A stretch of DNA of 64,000 nucleotides from Adiantum capillus-veneris (taxonomy: Eukaryota > Streptophyta > Polypodiopsida > Polypodiales > Pteridaceae). The notes beneath the pieces were generated by a model. The model saw only the letters and a program-made list of their open reading frames with translations, was not told the origin of the DNA and made no database searches. The position numbers were made by a program, and so were the translations under genes. Where the stretch lies: contig CM043953.1 in assembly GCA_014529385.2 (NCBI GenBank), positions 77,118,872 to 77,182,871 of the forward strand, read 5' to 3'. Below are positions 1-11,647 of this stretch, piece after piece (within the stretch, counting starts at the first letter, position 1; the number at the start of each line of letters is the position of its first letter).

Positions 1-80
1 GAGAGAGAGGGAGAGAGAAAGAGGGGAAGGGAACATGAGAGTGAGGAGAGGGAAGGAGCATACCTGGCTCTCCTTCCTCT

Positions 81-118
<38 letters not shown>

Positions 119-358
119 AGAAGAAAGAGAGAGAGAGAGAGAGAGGGAGAGCGTTACCTGCTCCTTGCTTGAGGGCGCCGAAAAACTCAGATCTGAGATC
201 TGAGTTTTTGGGCGCTCTGTTATTTTTTTTAGCCCAGCCGGCGTCGCTTTGAGCGTCGCAAATTTACTTGTAAATTTGGGACGCTCATAGCGACGTCGAG
301 ATTTTTTTTTTGAGCGTCGCTGTGTGAGCGTCGCTAATATGAATAGCCTCTTGTAGTG
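1..358 (-). mobile_element. CACTA (En/Spm) copy A, 5' terminal part only
   Basis: The segment ends at 358 with the inverted form of the terminus CACTACAAGAGG, so the element reads leftward out of the window. Inside the terminus are subterminal GCGACGCT-type repeats (about 235-340), a short palindrome (181-209), and a GA/TG-rich block sharing the phrase 'ggagcatacctggctctcc' with copies B and C. That is the 5' end of this family. The sequence right of 358 resumes in the TNPA-like gene of copy B, so A appears to be inserted in B in the same orientation. The 3-bp target repeat would be GAT (359-361), but its partner lies outside the window. Confidence 0.82.
181..209. repeat. Subterminal palindrome, copy A
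   Basis: Two 14-bp arms (aaaaactcagatct and its complement) are separated by one base. The same hairpin lies at a similar distance inside the 5' terminus in copies B and C, so it is a conserved part of the family. Confidence 0.85.
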
Positions 359-815
359 GATGGAGGTACGGACTTCAGGTGTCTCCACTGGAGTCTGGGC
401 CCCAAAGCGAGGATTGTCGACTGGGGTGACTCCCAAAGGAGTAGGTAGTGGTGTGTAGCCAGGAACGGCCAATAGCCACGCAAAACTTGGCGTAGATGGC
501 GATGCCGTGGCTGTGTGGGGGTAGAAAAAGAAGGGGAAGATAAAGAGCCTTGTTGAACAGGAGGCGGTGTCGAGGCATCATCGGCGGCATCCCCACAACA
601 ACCGTCGTTGCCACCACTAGAGCGTCGGTGCCTAGATGAGTGTGAAGATCGTCTCGTCGACATTGAAGCTTTGGAGCGTGCTGAATGCTCCGAAACAGAG
701 GGAGACGTTGAAGGAATAGAACGACGTGATAGTGCTCCAGAGCGATGACGACCCTCGTACCACCTCCTCTGCTGGGGTGACAAAGATACATACGTGCATT
801 AAACACACAAACATT
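359..815 (-). pseudogene. TNPA-like gene fragment of CACTA copy B
   Basis: The minus strand encodes a Ser/Pro/Thr-rich N-terminal segment beginning with SPQQRRWYEGRHRSG, followed by STRRSSHSSRHR and a Gly/Cys-rich stretch. It parallels SPQQREWYVERHRSG and the same Ser/Arg tract in copy C (48750-48960). The first codons present in C (MDDDEF...) are missing here, and the gene is cut at 359 by copy A. In this superfamily the TNPA-type protein binds the subterminal repeats and assists the TNPD transposase. No catalytic role is implied for this N-terminal part. Confidence 0.6.
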
Positions 816-871
816 TAATCTAATATTAAATGGAGAAGAAAACATGGACAAGTAGAGAGAGAACGAGAGAG

Positions 872-878
<7 letters not shown>

Positions 879-953
<75 letters not shown>
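879..953. repeat. (GA)n microsatellite
   Basis: A near-perfect GA dinucleotide run of about 75 bp lies between the TNPA- and TNPD-like genes of copy B. Copy C has only a short CT-rich patch at the matching place (about 48635-48660), so the run expanded in B. Confidence 0.9.
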
Positions 954-957
<4 letters not shown>

Positions 958-1030
958 CATAAAGGGGGAGAGATTCATGTGAATTTATTGTGGATTTGTC
1001 TCCCGTGTGCATTCTACGTATCTTGTAAAA

Positions 1031-1132
1031 GCACTACGCTCCGAGTGCGATGGAAACTATACAATCGCGAAGGAGGTGATCACCTCCTTCGCGATTGCAG
1101 CCTCAGTCTCCATCGCACTCGGAGCATAGTGC
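1031..1132. other. 102-bp foldback with a perfect 36-bp palindromic core
   Basis: Outer arms 1031-1054 and 1109-1132 are complementary over 24 bp with one mismatch. The inner core 1062-1079/1080-1097 is a perfect palindrome with no loop (caatcgcgaaggaggtga and its complement). The arms are separated by 7 and 11 unpaired bases. It lies between the TNPD- and TNPA-like genes of copy B and has no counterpart in copy C, where the flanking phrases are much closer together. It could be a small foldback insertion or an inverted duplication. Any transcript would fold into a long hairpin, but nothing shows that it is expressed. Confidence 0.8.
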
Positions 1133-1479
1133 TCATTCGTATATCAGACTTTCACGACACACCGAGGAGTGTCCCTGCTTTAGGAAACATACCTGGAGCA
1201 TACGTACTTGGAGTGGATGCAATGACGATTAAACATAATTTAAATTTCTAAAGTATAGCATATAGATAGGAATGGATAACAAGCCACGTGAATATAATAT
1301 ATATTACTAAAACGGAGAAAAATTGTTCAAATACAATGTTTATGGCTTTAAGAGGTCTCTCTCTCATCCTTGCATAACTCAGCATAAATCCCTATATCTA
1401 TATAGAGCTCTTCGTTTAGGCAGATGTCCTCCCTTTCATTTTATAGATCCTCTACATGCACCCTAGCTATAGAGAGTAG

Positions 1480-4400
1480 CAGCTTGATGCTTGTCTAGCA
1501 CCACCTCAGCGGCTTCTGACTGAGAATCTTCTCCAATATCCTCCATTGATGCCGCTGTGATTGACACATGGTAGCCCTCATACGTTCATGCACTACGAGG
1601 GGCTACCTGTATGACGTACCACTATTTTGATGCAGACTTTGTAGGATGAAATATCACTTGCCAGAGCCACATAACTTACAAGAGAGCTTCCAAGCACATA
1701 ACTTCTAAAATTTGATGTTAACTATTTACATGCTTACTTGTTCACAATGCTTGGGTAGTACGAAAGTGTCTCTTAGGTCGGTTCATTTTTTTATTTGAAT
1801 CCACCTCAAGGAAACCAGACTCTCATCTGCGCACAGTAACATTGCAACCCTCCATGTTTATCTTGAACTATTGCACATTGAACAAGACGACAAAATATCC
1901 TCTATAATCGATCCTCAAAATCTCTTATAGCGTGCCGAAGTAAGTGAGTTCCACCACCACAGGACCTGCATCAGAGGACCGTCGTCGACTAGACTGTTTA
2001 AATTTTGCCATGATTCCACAATCTTGAGTAAAACGTTTTTTGTCGATCCGTTCCAGACTAAAATGTCAACCTTTACACCATGCTGTTGTGTATGACTTAT
2101 ACTACAACCAACAAAGATTATGAGTGGCCATTAAAACATCTAGAAAGTCACTAGTCGTACATTGCAAACTTACCTTGGTTACACAACCCCGAGAGTACTC
2201 CCACTCCTCCTCAGTCACTTCTTCACCTCACTGTTGTGCGCTTTTCAATTGGTTGTGCAACCATCTTAAGCTCATGAATGTTGGTAGGCTCTCCAAACCC
2301 GTCGGATAATGCATCGGTGTTCGTCTTCCCCATCTCCACTCGATCAGTACCCTTTGTCGCTCTTGCTTTGCATCCTTGCATTATGAAATCCACTTTTGCA
2401 TCACTGGATTGTGAAGCATCCAAAATCGATTGATTTTAGTCTCTAGATCTTCCATTGACATCTTCTTCTCAACACCAAGATTGCACATGACAATCCCAGA
2501 TATGCGCTCATCATCTATGGTTCACCATAGCATATCCCGGGCTTTATCAAATCCATCTAGCCACTCTCCCATGTAAACTAGGGACTATGATACCATCCAA
2601 CATTCTGTCATGCTACCCTTCGGACGTTCCTTCTGACGCACATATCCCTTGAGTGTTTTCATGAAACGTTCTAAAAAGAACATCCATTTGGAATGTACTG
2701 TGCCAGCTTTTTTCACCTCATCAACTATGTGAACAAGAAGATGCACCTGAATGGTTAGCATGGTAGTAGGAAAGTGTTTCTCAAACATGCACACAACCTC
2801 CACTGTTTAGTTTGGTGAATGGTATGGAGTCTACATTGATCTCCTCATCAACTATGTGAACAAGAAGATGCACTTGAATGGTTAGCATGGTAGTAGGAAA
2901 GTGTTTCTCAAACATGCACACAACCTCCACAACGTTTTTTAGTTTGGCGAATGGTATGGAGTCTACATTGATCTCCTTTTGTGAGATCCATTGCACCAAC
3001 TTTGCAAGTTTGTACAGACGTCAGGAGACAAACATCCCTCAATGGCCATTGATAAAATAAACTGCAAAACATGTCTAGCAATGATATTGAAGTCCACACA
3101 CAATGTTACACAATTCCCACTATGATATATTCCTCTTCAAACATACCTGACACCTTTTATGCCAGTCGTGTGACTTCAAACCGGTAAGATTTCCTTCTTT
3201 AGTGAAACATGTTCGGAGCGAGTACATTAAGCCAGTGGGGATCCACACAGATCGAATGGTATCTTTTACTTTGCGTTCTTGGGATCCTGTCAAAATCCAT
3301 GGTGCTTTAGAGAGTTTTATCGATCCATCGGATGCTGTCTACGGCCAATATTTCTCCATACGATCCACATTTCTAAGGTCAACCCTCGCTCCCAAAGTAT
3401 CTTTCTTGCCGGTCAGATGGTCCCACACTAGATTACCCAGATTCTTCAATATGTGCATTGGATCGAGCAAGTGATTGATCATGAGTCTGGGCCAATATGG
3501 TAACTCGTACCATAGAGAGAGTCTCTTCATCCCTGGGGGCAAATCGTCATCACACATCTCCTTCTGCTCTAACCATGCTTGTGCAGACATCCTCGGTGAC
3601 TCTCTTCCCAAAAAGCCATTGTGTAACACATGATTCTCTGGAAAATACGCTTGATGACCTTCGTAGATTTGCTTCTTCAACGAGGACGCCCGACCTGCAT
3701 TAAGTCTAGGTCCACATGTGACACATGCTCTGTATCCGCTTGTTTGAAGCCCTGCATGTATACACATGACAATAGATAAGCTTGAGAAAAACCAAGATTT
3801 ATAGTGTTTGATAGTGTTTGAGTTTGAGTGTAAATCACCTGAGCATTCTGTTAGTCCGGGATAGTCATGCATGGTCTACATTAGAATGCCTCTGATCAAA
3901 GCAATCTGTCAACCTATGTGTCGGCTCATATCCACCATTTCTATGCCAATCCACAATTTTTGTATCTCTTCCAATAGTGGACGAAGATACACATCCATGT
4001 TCTTCACTTTATACCGCCCCGGCACAATCAAGCTTAGCCACAAGTGCCCCTTCTTGATAGTCAACCACGGGGGAATGTTGTAATTGACACTGACAATGGG
4101 CCATACACTGTAAGATGTTGATCTCTGACCAAATGGATTTATGCTATCCATAGCCAGGCCTAGGCGCAAATTTTGAGCTTCCCTGGAAAAATCCGGCCAT
4201 GTTTCGTCTATATGTTTCCAGGCTACGCAATCTACAGGAATCCGTAGCACACCATCCGAAGATTTATTCTCCTCATTCCATGATGCTAGGGCGGCCATGG
4301 ACTTACATTCAAAGAAATGCTTGATGCAAGGAAGCAGAAGAAAATTTCGCAAAACCTTTTGTGGAATTTTTGTTCCGTGGAGATCTACTCGATATCTCTC

Positions 4401-5206
4401 GGAATCACAGTTCGAACACTTCTCCATGTCTATGTATTCCCCTCTGAAAAGAATGCAGTCGTTAGGACAAGTGTGAATTGAATTGTAATCCATCCCCAAG
4501 TTTTGCAAGATCTTTCTTGCTTCCTCTCTAGAATCTGGCATCATATTATCAGCTGGCAGTATATGCTCTTTGAGAAATCTACACAGCAAAAAAAATGCGG
4601 TACACTTGTGTAAGTAATCTATCATATCATAATACATCTAGAGTTTTTTATTAAACACATTGTAATAGATCACCTGAAAAGTGCTGTGACACTAGTGTCA
4701 CTCCATCCAAACTTTGCCTGCATGTTGAGAAGAACCAGGAGCGCCTTCAATCTAGACACACGTGCTCCATCACACAATGGTGTATCGGCTTCACTTTTCA
4801 TATCATCATAGATAAGCCTTTTTGAATCCATGATCGTCTCGATCATTTCATCGATCTCGGGCTCAAACATTGCCTCGTTGGGAATGTGGTCTGCATGATC
4901 ATCCTCCGAGCTGTCAGAGGCTACATCTTGTGGCCTCAAGTATGCTGCTTGACCAAAGCACCTGCGAACACATTTATTGGGTTGCAAGATTGCTGCCTAT
5001 TGGTGAGCGTCACAGTCCGACGAGTTATAATTGGCAATAACGCGATCTATAATAGATGGATCAAACTCGCCAAATTCGCAAACGTGCTGCAAAGAAACGC
5101 GTCTTGTCTGTTGCACAACATGATTGCATTGATTACAAGGACATAAGATCCTTGTTGAGAGATAGGTGTTTCGGTCGGACGGCCCCACATCCTCGTCATT
5201 ACTCAT
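1480..5206 (-). pseudogene. TNPD-like transposase gene of CACTA copy B (broken)
   Basis: The start codon is at 5206 (MSNDEDVGPS). Exon 1 encodes an N-terminal transposase-associated type region (LCPCNQCNH). Exon 2 holds a zinc-like cluster (HTCPNDCILF...CSNCDSERY). Exon 3 carries the Transposase_21 (tnp2) core with LDPMHILKN and LKSHDWHKRCQ. A later exon carries the DUF4218-like part (LTIQVHLLVHIVDE). Introns with GT-AG ends fit at 4579-4673, 3752-3838 and 3062-3146, the same places as in copy C. At least three in-frame stops interrupt it (after codon 69 in exon 1, near 3909, and near 3339), each at what copy C reads as a CAG/CAA or CGA codon. The DUF4218 part is partly duplicated. Family assignment is firm; exact exon ends at the 3' side are not. 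Confidence 0.75.
2731..2935. repeat. Partial tandem duplication in the DUF4218 part of TNPD-B
   Basis: A segment of roughly 80 bp (around 2731-2812) recurs with few changes about 120 bp to the right (around 2850-2932). Both encode the minus-strand phrase CMFEKHFPTTMLTIQVHLL. The duplication is internal to copy B; copy C has lost most of this domain. Confidence 0.75.
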
Positions 5207-5269
5207 AGTGAAGGTAAAAACCTTATAACCTAGACATAAATTTAATCTTCTATTGGCATCCCCCGTCTT

Positions 5270-5273
<4 letters not shown>

Positions 5274-5334
<61 letters not shown>
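5274..5334. repeat. (TC)n microsatellite
   Basis: About 60 bp of TC repeat lies just upstream of the TNPD start in copy B. A GA run sits at the equivalent place in copy C (45421-45503), so the microsatellite is an inherited part of the family 5' region. Confidence 0.9.
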
Positions 5335-5337
<3 letters not shown>

Positions 5338-5739
5338 CACATTGTAAACTACCTCACATTCTCTAGTCATGTCCAATCCCCGCACACCTCAATCTAGAGG
5401 TGCACGGAGATCAGAACCACTGGGTTATAATCTCGTCTTTATTGGTCAATGCCTATATTTGTGGGTACGAGAAATCTACACACCCACGTCTACATGATAG
5501 TGCATGTAGTGAACAAAACCCCTTTGCCTCTTCTCTAGCTGTAGCAATTCACAACATCTTAGCATCTCTTCATAACAAATCTTTGTTCGAGGGATTACTT
5601 AGCACATTACATGTTGGCCTCCAATCTGAGTATCATGCCGTTGGAAGCTTTCCAACTTAAGGTCGCATCCGTAGAGAGAAAGAGAGGGATCACCGTTCGC
5701 CTAACTCTAATTTTTTTACCGTAATCCCAAAGGTAGACT

Positions 5740-6545
5740 TTAATATAAAAACTAAATCCAAAATCTAATCTTAAATCTAACCTAATTGAACATATGATGA
5801 TCGTGGCTAATTGAATATGGTTAGTGTGTGAGTTAATAAGTGTGAGATTCTAATGGGAATATACATATTGTTGTGTAACTAATGTTTGCTTTTTGGGAAA
5901 AGCCTTCATTGACATGTACTAAAATCTACCTAAATTTAATCTAATCTTAAATCAAACATAAATCTAGATCTAATCTAATCTTAAACTCAAAATAAACCTA
6001 AATTTAATCTAATCTTAAATCTAACCTAAACCTAAATGTAATCTAACTTAAATCAAAATCTAATCTAGCTAATCTTAAATCTTGTCTTAATCTTAAATCT
6101 AAATCTAATCTAATTTTAAACTCAACATAAACCTAAATCTAATCCAATCTTAAATCTTAGACCTAATTGTAATCTTACTTAAATCTAACCTAGCTAGCTA
6201 ATCTTAAATCTTACCCTAATTTTGAATCTAACCTAATCTTAAATCCTAAACCTAAATGTAATCTAACTTAAATCTAACTTAGCTAGCTAATCTTAAATCT
6301 TGCTCTAATTTTAAATCTAAATGTAAATCTAAAGCTAACGTAATCTTAAATTCAACATAAACATAAATCTAAATGTAATATAATCTAATTTAAATCTTAA
6401 CCTAATCTTAAGTTTAACTTAATTTTAAATTTAGCATAAATTTAAAATATAAGTTAAATATAATCTAACTTAATCTTAAATTTTAATCTAACATAATTTT
6501 AATTAAATGTAATTTTAAATTTAACCTAACCCTAAATCTTAATAT
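5740..6545. repeat. AT-rich degenerate minisatellite, AATCTAACCTAAACCT-like
   Basis: About 800 bp built from irregular repeats of words such as aatctaatcttaaatct and cctaaacctaaatg. A shorter tract of the complementary words (gatttaggttta) occurs in copy C at 44610-44825, so it belongs to the CACTA 5' region. The words resemble the plant telomere unit only loosely, and the exact CCCTAAA heptamer is not arrayed. Confidence 0.75.
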
Positions 6546-6579
6546 AACATTTCATTTCATATTTTCTCTACTTTTTTTA

Positions 6580-6627
<48 letters not shown>

Positions 6628-6729
6628 TTTTCTCCCCTTACCTCTCTCTTTTCGTCTTCTCCCCCTCTCTCTGTCTCTTTGGTTTTTTATTCTCTCTCTC
6701 TTTCTCCCTCTTTCTCTTTCTCTTTGTTT

Positions 6730-6766
<37 letters not shown>

Positions 6767-6799
6767 TTTTATATATATCTCTCTCTCTTTACTTTGTCT

Positions 6800-6868
<69 letters not shown>

Positions 6869-6939
6869 CCTCTCTCAATGTGTGTGTGTATGAATTCTTT
6901 GTTTATGCATGTGTGTATGTGTTTTTTGTTTATGCATGT

Positions 6940-6992
<53 letters not shown>

Positions 6993-7003
6993 CAAAGACA
7001 CAA

Positions 7004-7074
<71 letters not shown>

Positions 7075-7158
7075 GGGAACATGAGAGAAAGGAGAGGGAA
7101 GGAGCACACCTGGCTCTCCTTCCTCTCCTTGTGTGTGTGTGTGTGTGGGGGGGGGGGG

Positions 7159-7214
<56 letters not shown>

Positions 7215-7345
7215 GAGAGAGAGGGGGGGGAAGGGAACATGAGAGAAAGGAGAGGGAAGGAGCACACCTGGCTCTCCTTCCACTCCTCGTGTGTGTGTGT
7301 GTGGGGGCGGGGGGGGGGGGGGGGAAAGAGAGAGAGAGAGGGAGA
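6580..7345. repeat. Mixed CT/TG/GA microsatellites and about 150-bp minisatellite units
   Basis: Long CT runs (6585-6870, 6940-6985), TG runs, GA runs and G-rich patches surround two copies of a unit containing 'gggaacatgagagaaaggag' and 'cacctggctctccttcc' (from about 7074 and 7234). Copies A and C carry the same unit. Long open frames here are Ser/Leu or Arg/Glu repeats produced by the dinucleotides and are not genes. Confidence 0.85.
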
Positions 7346-7374
7346 GCGCGGGTTACCCATTTTACTTGAGCGCC

Positions 7375-7403
7375 AAAAACTCAAATATGAGATCTGAGTT
7401 TTT
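7375..7403. repeat. Subterminal palindrome, copy B
   Basis: It is the counterpart of the palindromes in copies A and C (aaaaactcaaatat / agatctgagttttt). The left arm carries two mismatches, so this copy pairs less well. Confidence 0.8.
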
Positions 7404-8240
7404 AGCGCTCTCGGTTTATTTTTTACCCCTGTTGGTGTCGTTATAGGAATCTCTATGCAACAATAAAAATAGCGACGCCTATGGTGACGCTCATAGGGAC
7501 GCCGTGGATTTTCACTTTTGAGCGTCGCACTGCGAGCATTGCTAATGTGAAGTACCTCTTGTAGTGCCCCCCTTTGGATTCTTTGCACTCTCTCGCTCAA
7601 AAGGAGGTGGACGATTTGTTGAAAGATACAAAGCCGCCAACTTTTACGGGAGAGGAAAGGGCGCACAATAAGGATGCGGTGAACACCTTTCTCAGTACGT
7701 GGGAAGGAATACACAATCTACCGGGCATACTCCGGATGCAGTCAAAGCACTATAGACAAGGTTGACACTCAAAGGCAAGGCCTATAAATGGTGGATATCT
7801 CTAAAGGAGAAGAACATGACTTGAATAGCCTTTGAGGCTGTATTTTAGAAAGGAATTTATGTCTACGAATGAGACAGACAGAAATTGGTCGGCTTGGATA
7901 AGTGTTCCATGCGACAACATAAATCTGTCTCATGCTATCAAGATGTCATCCTCAAGTTGGAAGGGTTAGATACCTTTCAACAAGTGTGCGGATTCATCCG
8001 CGGTCTAACACCAAAGCTTAAGAAGCATGTCAAGACTCAGGATCCTAGAACACTTGAGGAGGTCATAGTTCAAGCTCACATCCATGATGATCCTGGGGAT
8101 AAGACACCACAAAATACTCATGTGTCTGACAATACACATGGTAATACACGGACACAACATGGGTACAATAAAAGAAAGTTTATAATAGCCGATTCAGAGG
8201 CGGCCAAGAAACCCAAAGGGTCTAAAGGGCCTCTCTCTTC

Positions 8241-8394
8241 CTATCACTCAAGTGTGGTAAATTGGTTATGCCATTTCCCTCTTGAATAATAGGTCTTGAG
8301 TTCAAATCTCCTTTTTGGATAGATCTTTAAGGTCTCTTGGTATAGTTTCCCATGACGTTAAAATACTCTTCCTATTCTTCTTCTTCTTCTCTAT
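8241..8394 (+). mobile_element. tRNA-derived SINE
   Basis: A roughly 150-bp unit begins near 'ctatcactcaagtgtgg' and ends in a CTT-rich tail. An A-box-like sequence (tggtaaattgg, 8255-8265) and a B-box-like sequence (gttcaaatc, 8300-8308) are spaced as in a tRNA-derived RNA polymerase III promoter. Related units of about 75-80% similarity by eye occur in the opposite orientation in CACTA copy C (44157-44612). It separates the gag and zinc-knuckle parts of Ty3-1, so it is an insertion there. I could not fix target-site repeats. The family name is unknown to me. Confidence 0.65.
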
Positions 8395-11300
8395 ACAAGA
8401 ATTTGAGAAGGCAAAAAAGGAAAAATTTTATTTTCAATGCTTAGGAAGTGGCCATGGCAAAAAGGATTATCCCAAGGGGAAATCGTCTGCCTAGGGCAAG
8501 GAGAGAGTAGCGTAGATGATGCATCTACTGTCTCTTAAGTCTTCCTCATGTTTCCCTAATGTGGAGGTAACACACACCGAGGTGGTGCATGAATGTTGTA
8601 TAACAGCTTCCATGTGGCAACAGACCTTTGGTCCACATGAGCTAGTGCGTATACACGGACTTGTTCAAGGGCACCAGGTGTGTATCTTGGTAGATGATGG
8701 TGCTACACATAATTTCATTAACTACGGGTTAGTAAAACGTCTCAAGTTTCCCCAAACTCTGTGTTCCCACCATTACAAGGTAGCGATGATGAACAACTAT
8801 GATGTCGAGGTGTGGGACACTCAAGTAAGAGTTTTACCGTTTAAACTTCAAGAGTATACCACATCCTTGATTTCCAGGTTATGAATATGGAGCATGCATA
8901 TGTGGTACTTAGTCAAGAATGGTTGCATAGACTAGGGCCATTAGTTAACCGTAGCTACGAGCACAACAATCTGATGTTTGAATCCCATGGCGCACATGTG
9001 TTGTTGCTAGGAGATAAGGATTTGCCTTCCTCACCACTCATATGTACAGTAGAGCTTATGAAGCTCACTTTTGATAATGCAATAGAAGAAGTTTTCTTGT
9101 GTTACTCTTTGTGTCATTTTCTTTCCTCAACACTGCATGCTTCTCTCTCTTCTTTCCCAGCAATGGCTACTACTCTCTCTCCTCAACAAGAAAAAGTTTC
9201 TAGTGAATTGAAAAACTTGTTAATGAAATTTCAAGATGTTTTTCCTAATGATTTACCACCAGGGTAACCACCGACACGATTTGTGCAACATGGCATAGAC
9301 ATGGTTGCATGCAGTAAACTAGTTAGCAAACCACCCTACAGAATGAGCCATTCTGAGGCTACTGAGGTGGAGCGTTAGCTTGCTAACTATCTCAGTAGAG
9401 GGTTTATTCAACCTAGTTGTTTAGCATGGGCCTCTCCTATCCTATTGCTAAAGAAAAAAGAAGGTAGAATGCGCATGTGCATTGACTACCGCGGTTTGAA
9501 TGCGGTAACTATTAAGAACAAGTACCTATTACCACCACGAGTGGATGAGTTATTTGACAAGCTCACTCATGCTCATATTTTACTAAGATAGACTTGCAAT
9601 CGGGATATCACCAAGTACACATTCAACTTGCTGATATACCTAAACTTCCTTCCAAACAAAGTTTGGACATTACGAGTTTTTGGTAATGCCCTTTGGGTTA
9701 AACAGTGTGCTCGCTACCTTCATCATGCTAATGGATAGTGTCTTGAGACCATATTTGGACAAGTTTGTTATCATTTTTCTCAATGAAATTCTCGTGTGTA
9801 GTGCCTCTGAGGAAGATCCCTTGCAACATCTGAGGCAAGTGTTTGAATTCCTACCTCAAACAAGTTATATGCCAAAGAGTCGAAGTGTGATTTTTTAAGG
9901 AGGATATTCACTATCTAGAGAATGCTATCTCAGCTGATGGACTACACATAGATCAATCCAAAGTGGATGCCATTTGGACATGGCCTTCTCCTAGAAATCT
10001 AGAAGGGTTACAGATTTTCTTGGAATTTGCAAGTTTTTATTGAAGGTTCTTTAAAAACTATGCTCATATTGTTGTACCAATGACGAACCAGTTGGAAGGA
10101 AAGGGAACAACCTTCAATGGGGTGCCGCTCAACAACAAAGTTTTGATACTCTCAAGGATGCATTAGCTACATCTTCTATTATAGCCATTGTGGATCCTTT
10201 TTACTCTACTTATGAACACAAACTCTATGCAATAGTGTCTGCCTTGTAGACATGGCATCATTATTTATATGGAGCTCAGTTTGAGATTGTGTTCGACCAT
10301 GAAAGCATAAAATGGTTTACATAACAAATGAACTTGAAGGGTTAAAAGGCCAGGTGGATTGAGATTCTTTAGGAGTATGATGTAAAGATCCGGTATCGTA
10401 AAGGACGATACAATGTGGTGACTGACACTCTTAGTCGTATTCCTGAGATCAACTCTTTTTTGTTCACAAAAATTTGAAGTGAGATTTTGGATGCTATGAA
10501 GGGAAAATATGAGCATGACGACGCATACTCCAAAGTGTGGAGCCATGTGAAAAATCTGAGATCCTTCTCACTCTGATGCTGGTAGTGTATTGTTGACCTC
10601 CATACCCAGTTCTCCTCTATCGAGTGATGAACTGCAGAGATGGAAGAGTTTTCCATCGATAATGGGTACCTACTCCACAAGGGGAGAGTTTGTGTACCGA
10701 GAAACGTGGACATTCGGTGCCAAATTCTTTATGAATGTCACAATAGTCCAAGTGTAGGGCAGATAGGCATTAAGAAGACTTATGCTCTCATACGCTCTTA
10801 CATCCATTGGAGTGGTAAATGGGAAAGTATCTCTGTAGATTTTATTGTGGGTTTACCAAGCACTATACGAGGTCATGACTCGGTATAGGTGGTCATATAC
10901 CGGTTGACTAAACTATGCAAGTTTATTCCAACCAAGTCAATAATTAAGACTCTAGAATTAGCTAAGCTATTTGTGGACAATCTGTACAAGTTGTATGGGT
11001 TGTCAAAACATTGTGAGTGATCATGATCCCAAGTTTAACATGAATTTTTGGAGGGCTGTGTTTAAACACTTGGGTGTACACAACTCAACCTAGGTACAAT
11101 AGATTATCCTAAAATGGATGGTCAGAGTAAACAAGTCAACCAAGTGCTCGAGGATATGTTGCGAGCATACATTAGCAAGAAACAATCATATTGGGAAGAG
11201 TATCTACCTCTACTTGAGTTTGCTTACAATAGTGCTAAGCATGTAATGATTGACTTCAGTCCTTTCATGCTAATGTACAATTTTCAAACTAGATCGCCAA

Positions 11301-11647
11301 TTACGGTGGGGTTGGCAAAGTAAAAACTCCAACAGGTCAAGGATTTCATCCAAGACCATATGGATATGTTGAAACTTGCTCGTCGAAATGTTCGAAAAGT
11401 GCAAGATTGGTATCAGAAGTAAGCTGAGGAGAAACGTCGGCAAGTTACCTTCACGAAAGGGGAAGAGGTATTCTTGTGTGTGCCAAAGCATTCAAAAAGT
11501 CCGAATCTCCAAGATACTATGGACCTTTCAAATCCTACAAACTCTCACAACCGCCACACTCTTGTATTCATTCGGTATTTCATGTAATTCGTTTACGTAA
11601 ACACTTACATGGGGAGGACAATATCATTGATCAATAGATTCTGGTTG

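Larger units (their letters stand above)
359..7566 (-). mobile_element. CACTA (En/Spm) copy B, 3' end not visible
   Basis: The 5' terminus is at 7566 (CACTACAAGAGG read on the minus strand), followed inward by GCGACGCT-type subterminal repeats, a palindrome and GA/CA-rich minisatellite units. Then come a TNPD-like transposase gene (5206 down to about 1480) and the start of a TNPA-like gene (about 815 down to 359), where copy A interrupts it. Gene order and sequence match copy C. The element sits in the gag region of an old Ty3 element to its right. Its far end and target repeat are outside the window. Both genes are broken, so this copy is not autonomous. Confidence 0.85.

Noticed and set aside
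5740-6545. An interstitial telomere tract
   Set aside because: The words vary and the exact plant heptamer is not tandemly repeated.
6625-7283. Long overlapping open frames on both strands
   Set aside because: They are Ser/Leu, Arg/Glu and Thr/His repeats produced by CT, GA and CA microsatellites, without any domain or codon bias.
8255-8308. A possible tRNA gene
   Set aside because: A- and B-box-like motifs are present but no cloverleaf closes, and the unit repeats with a CTT tail, so a SINE fits better.
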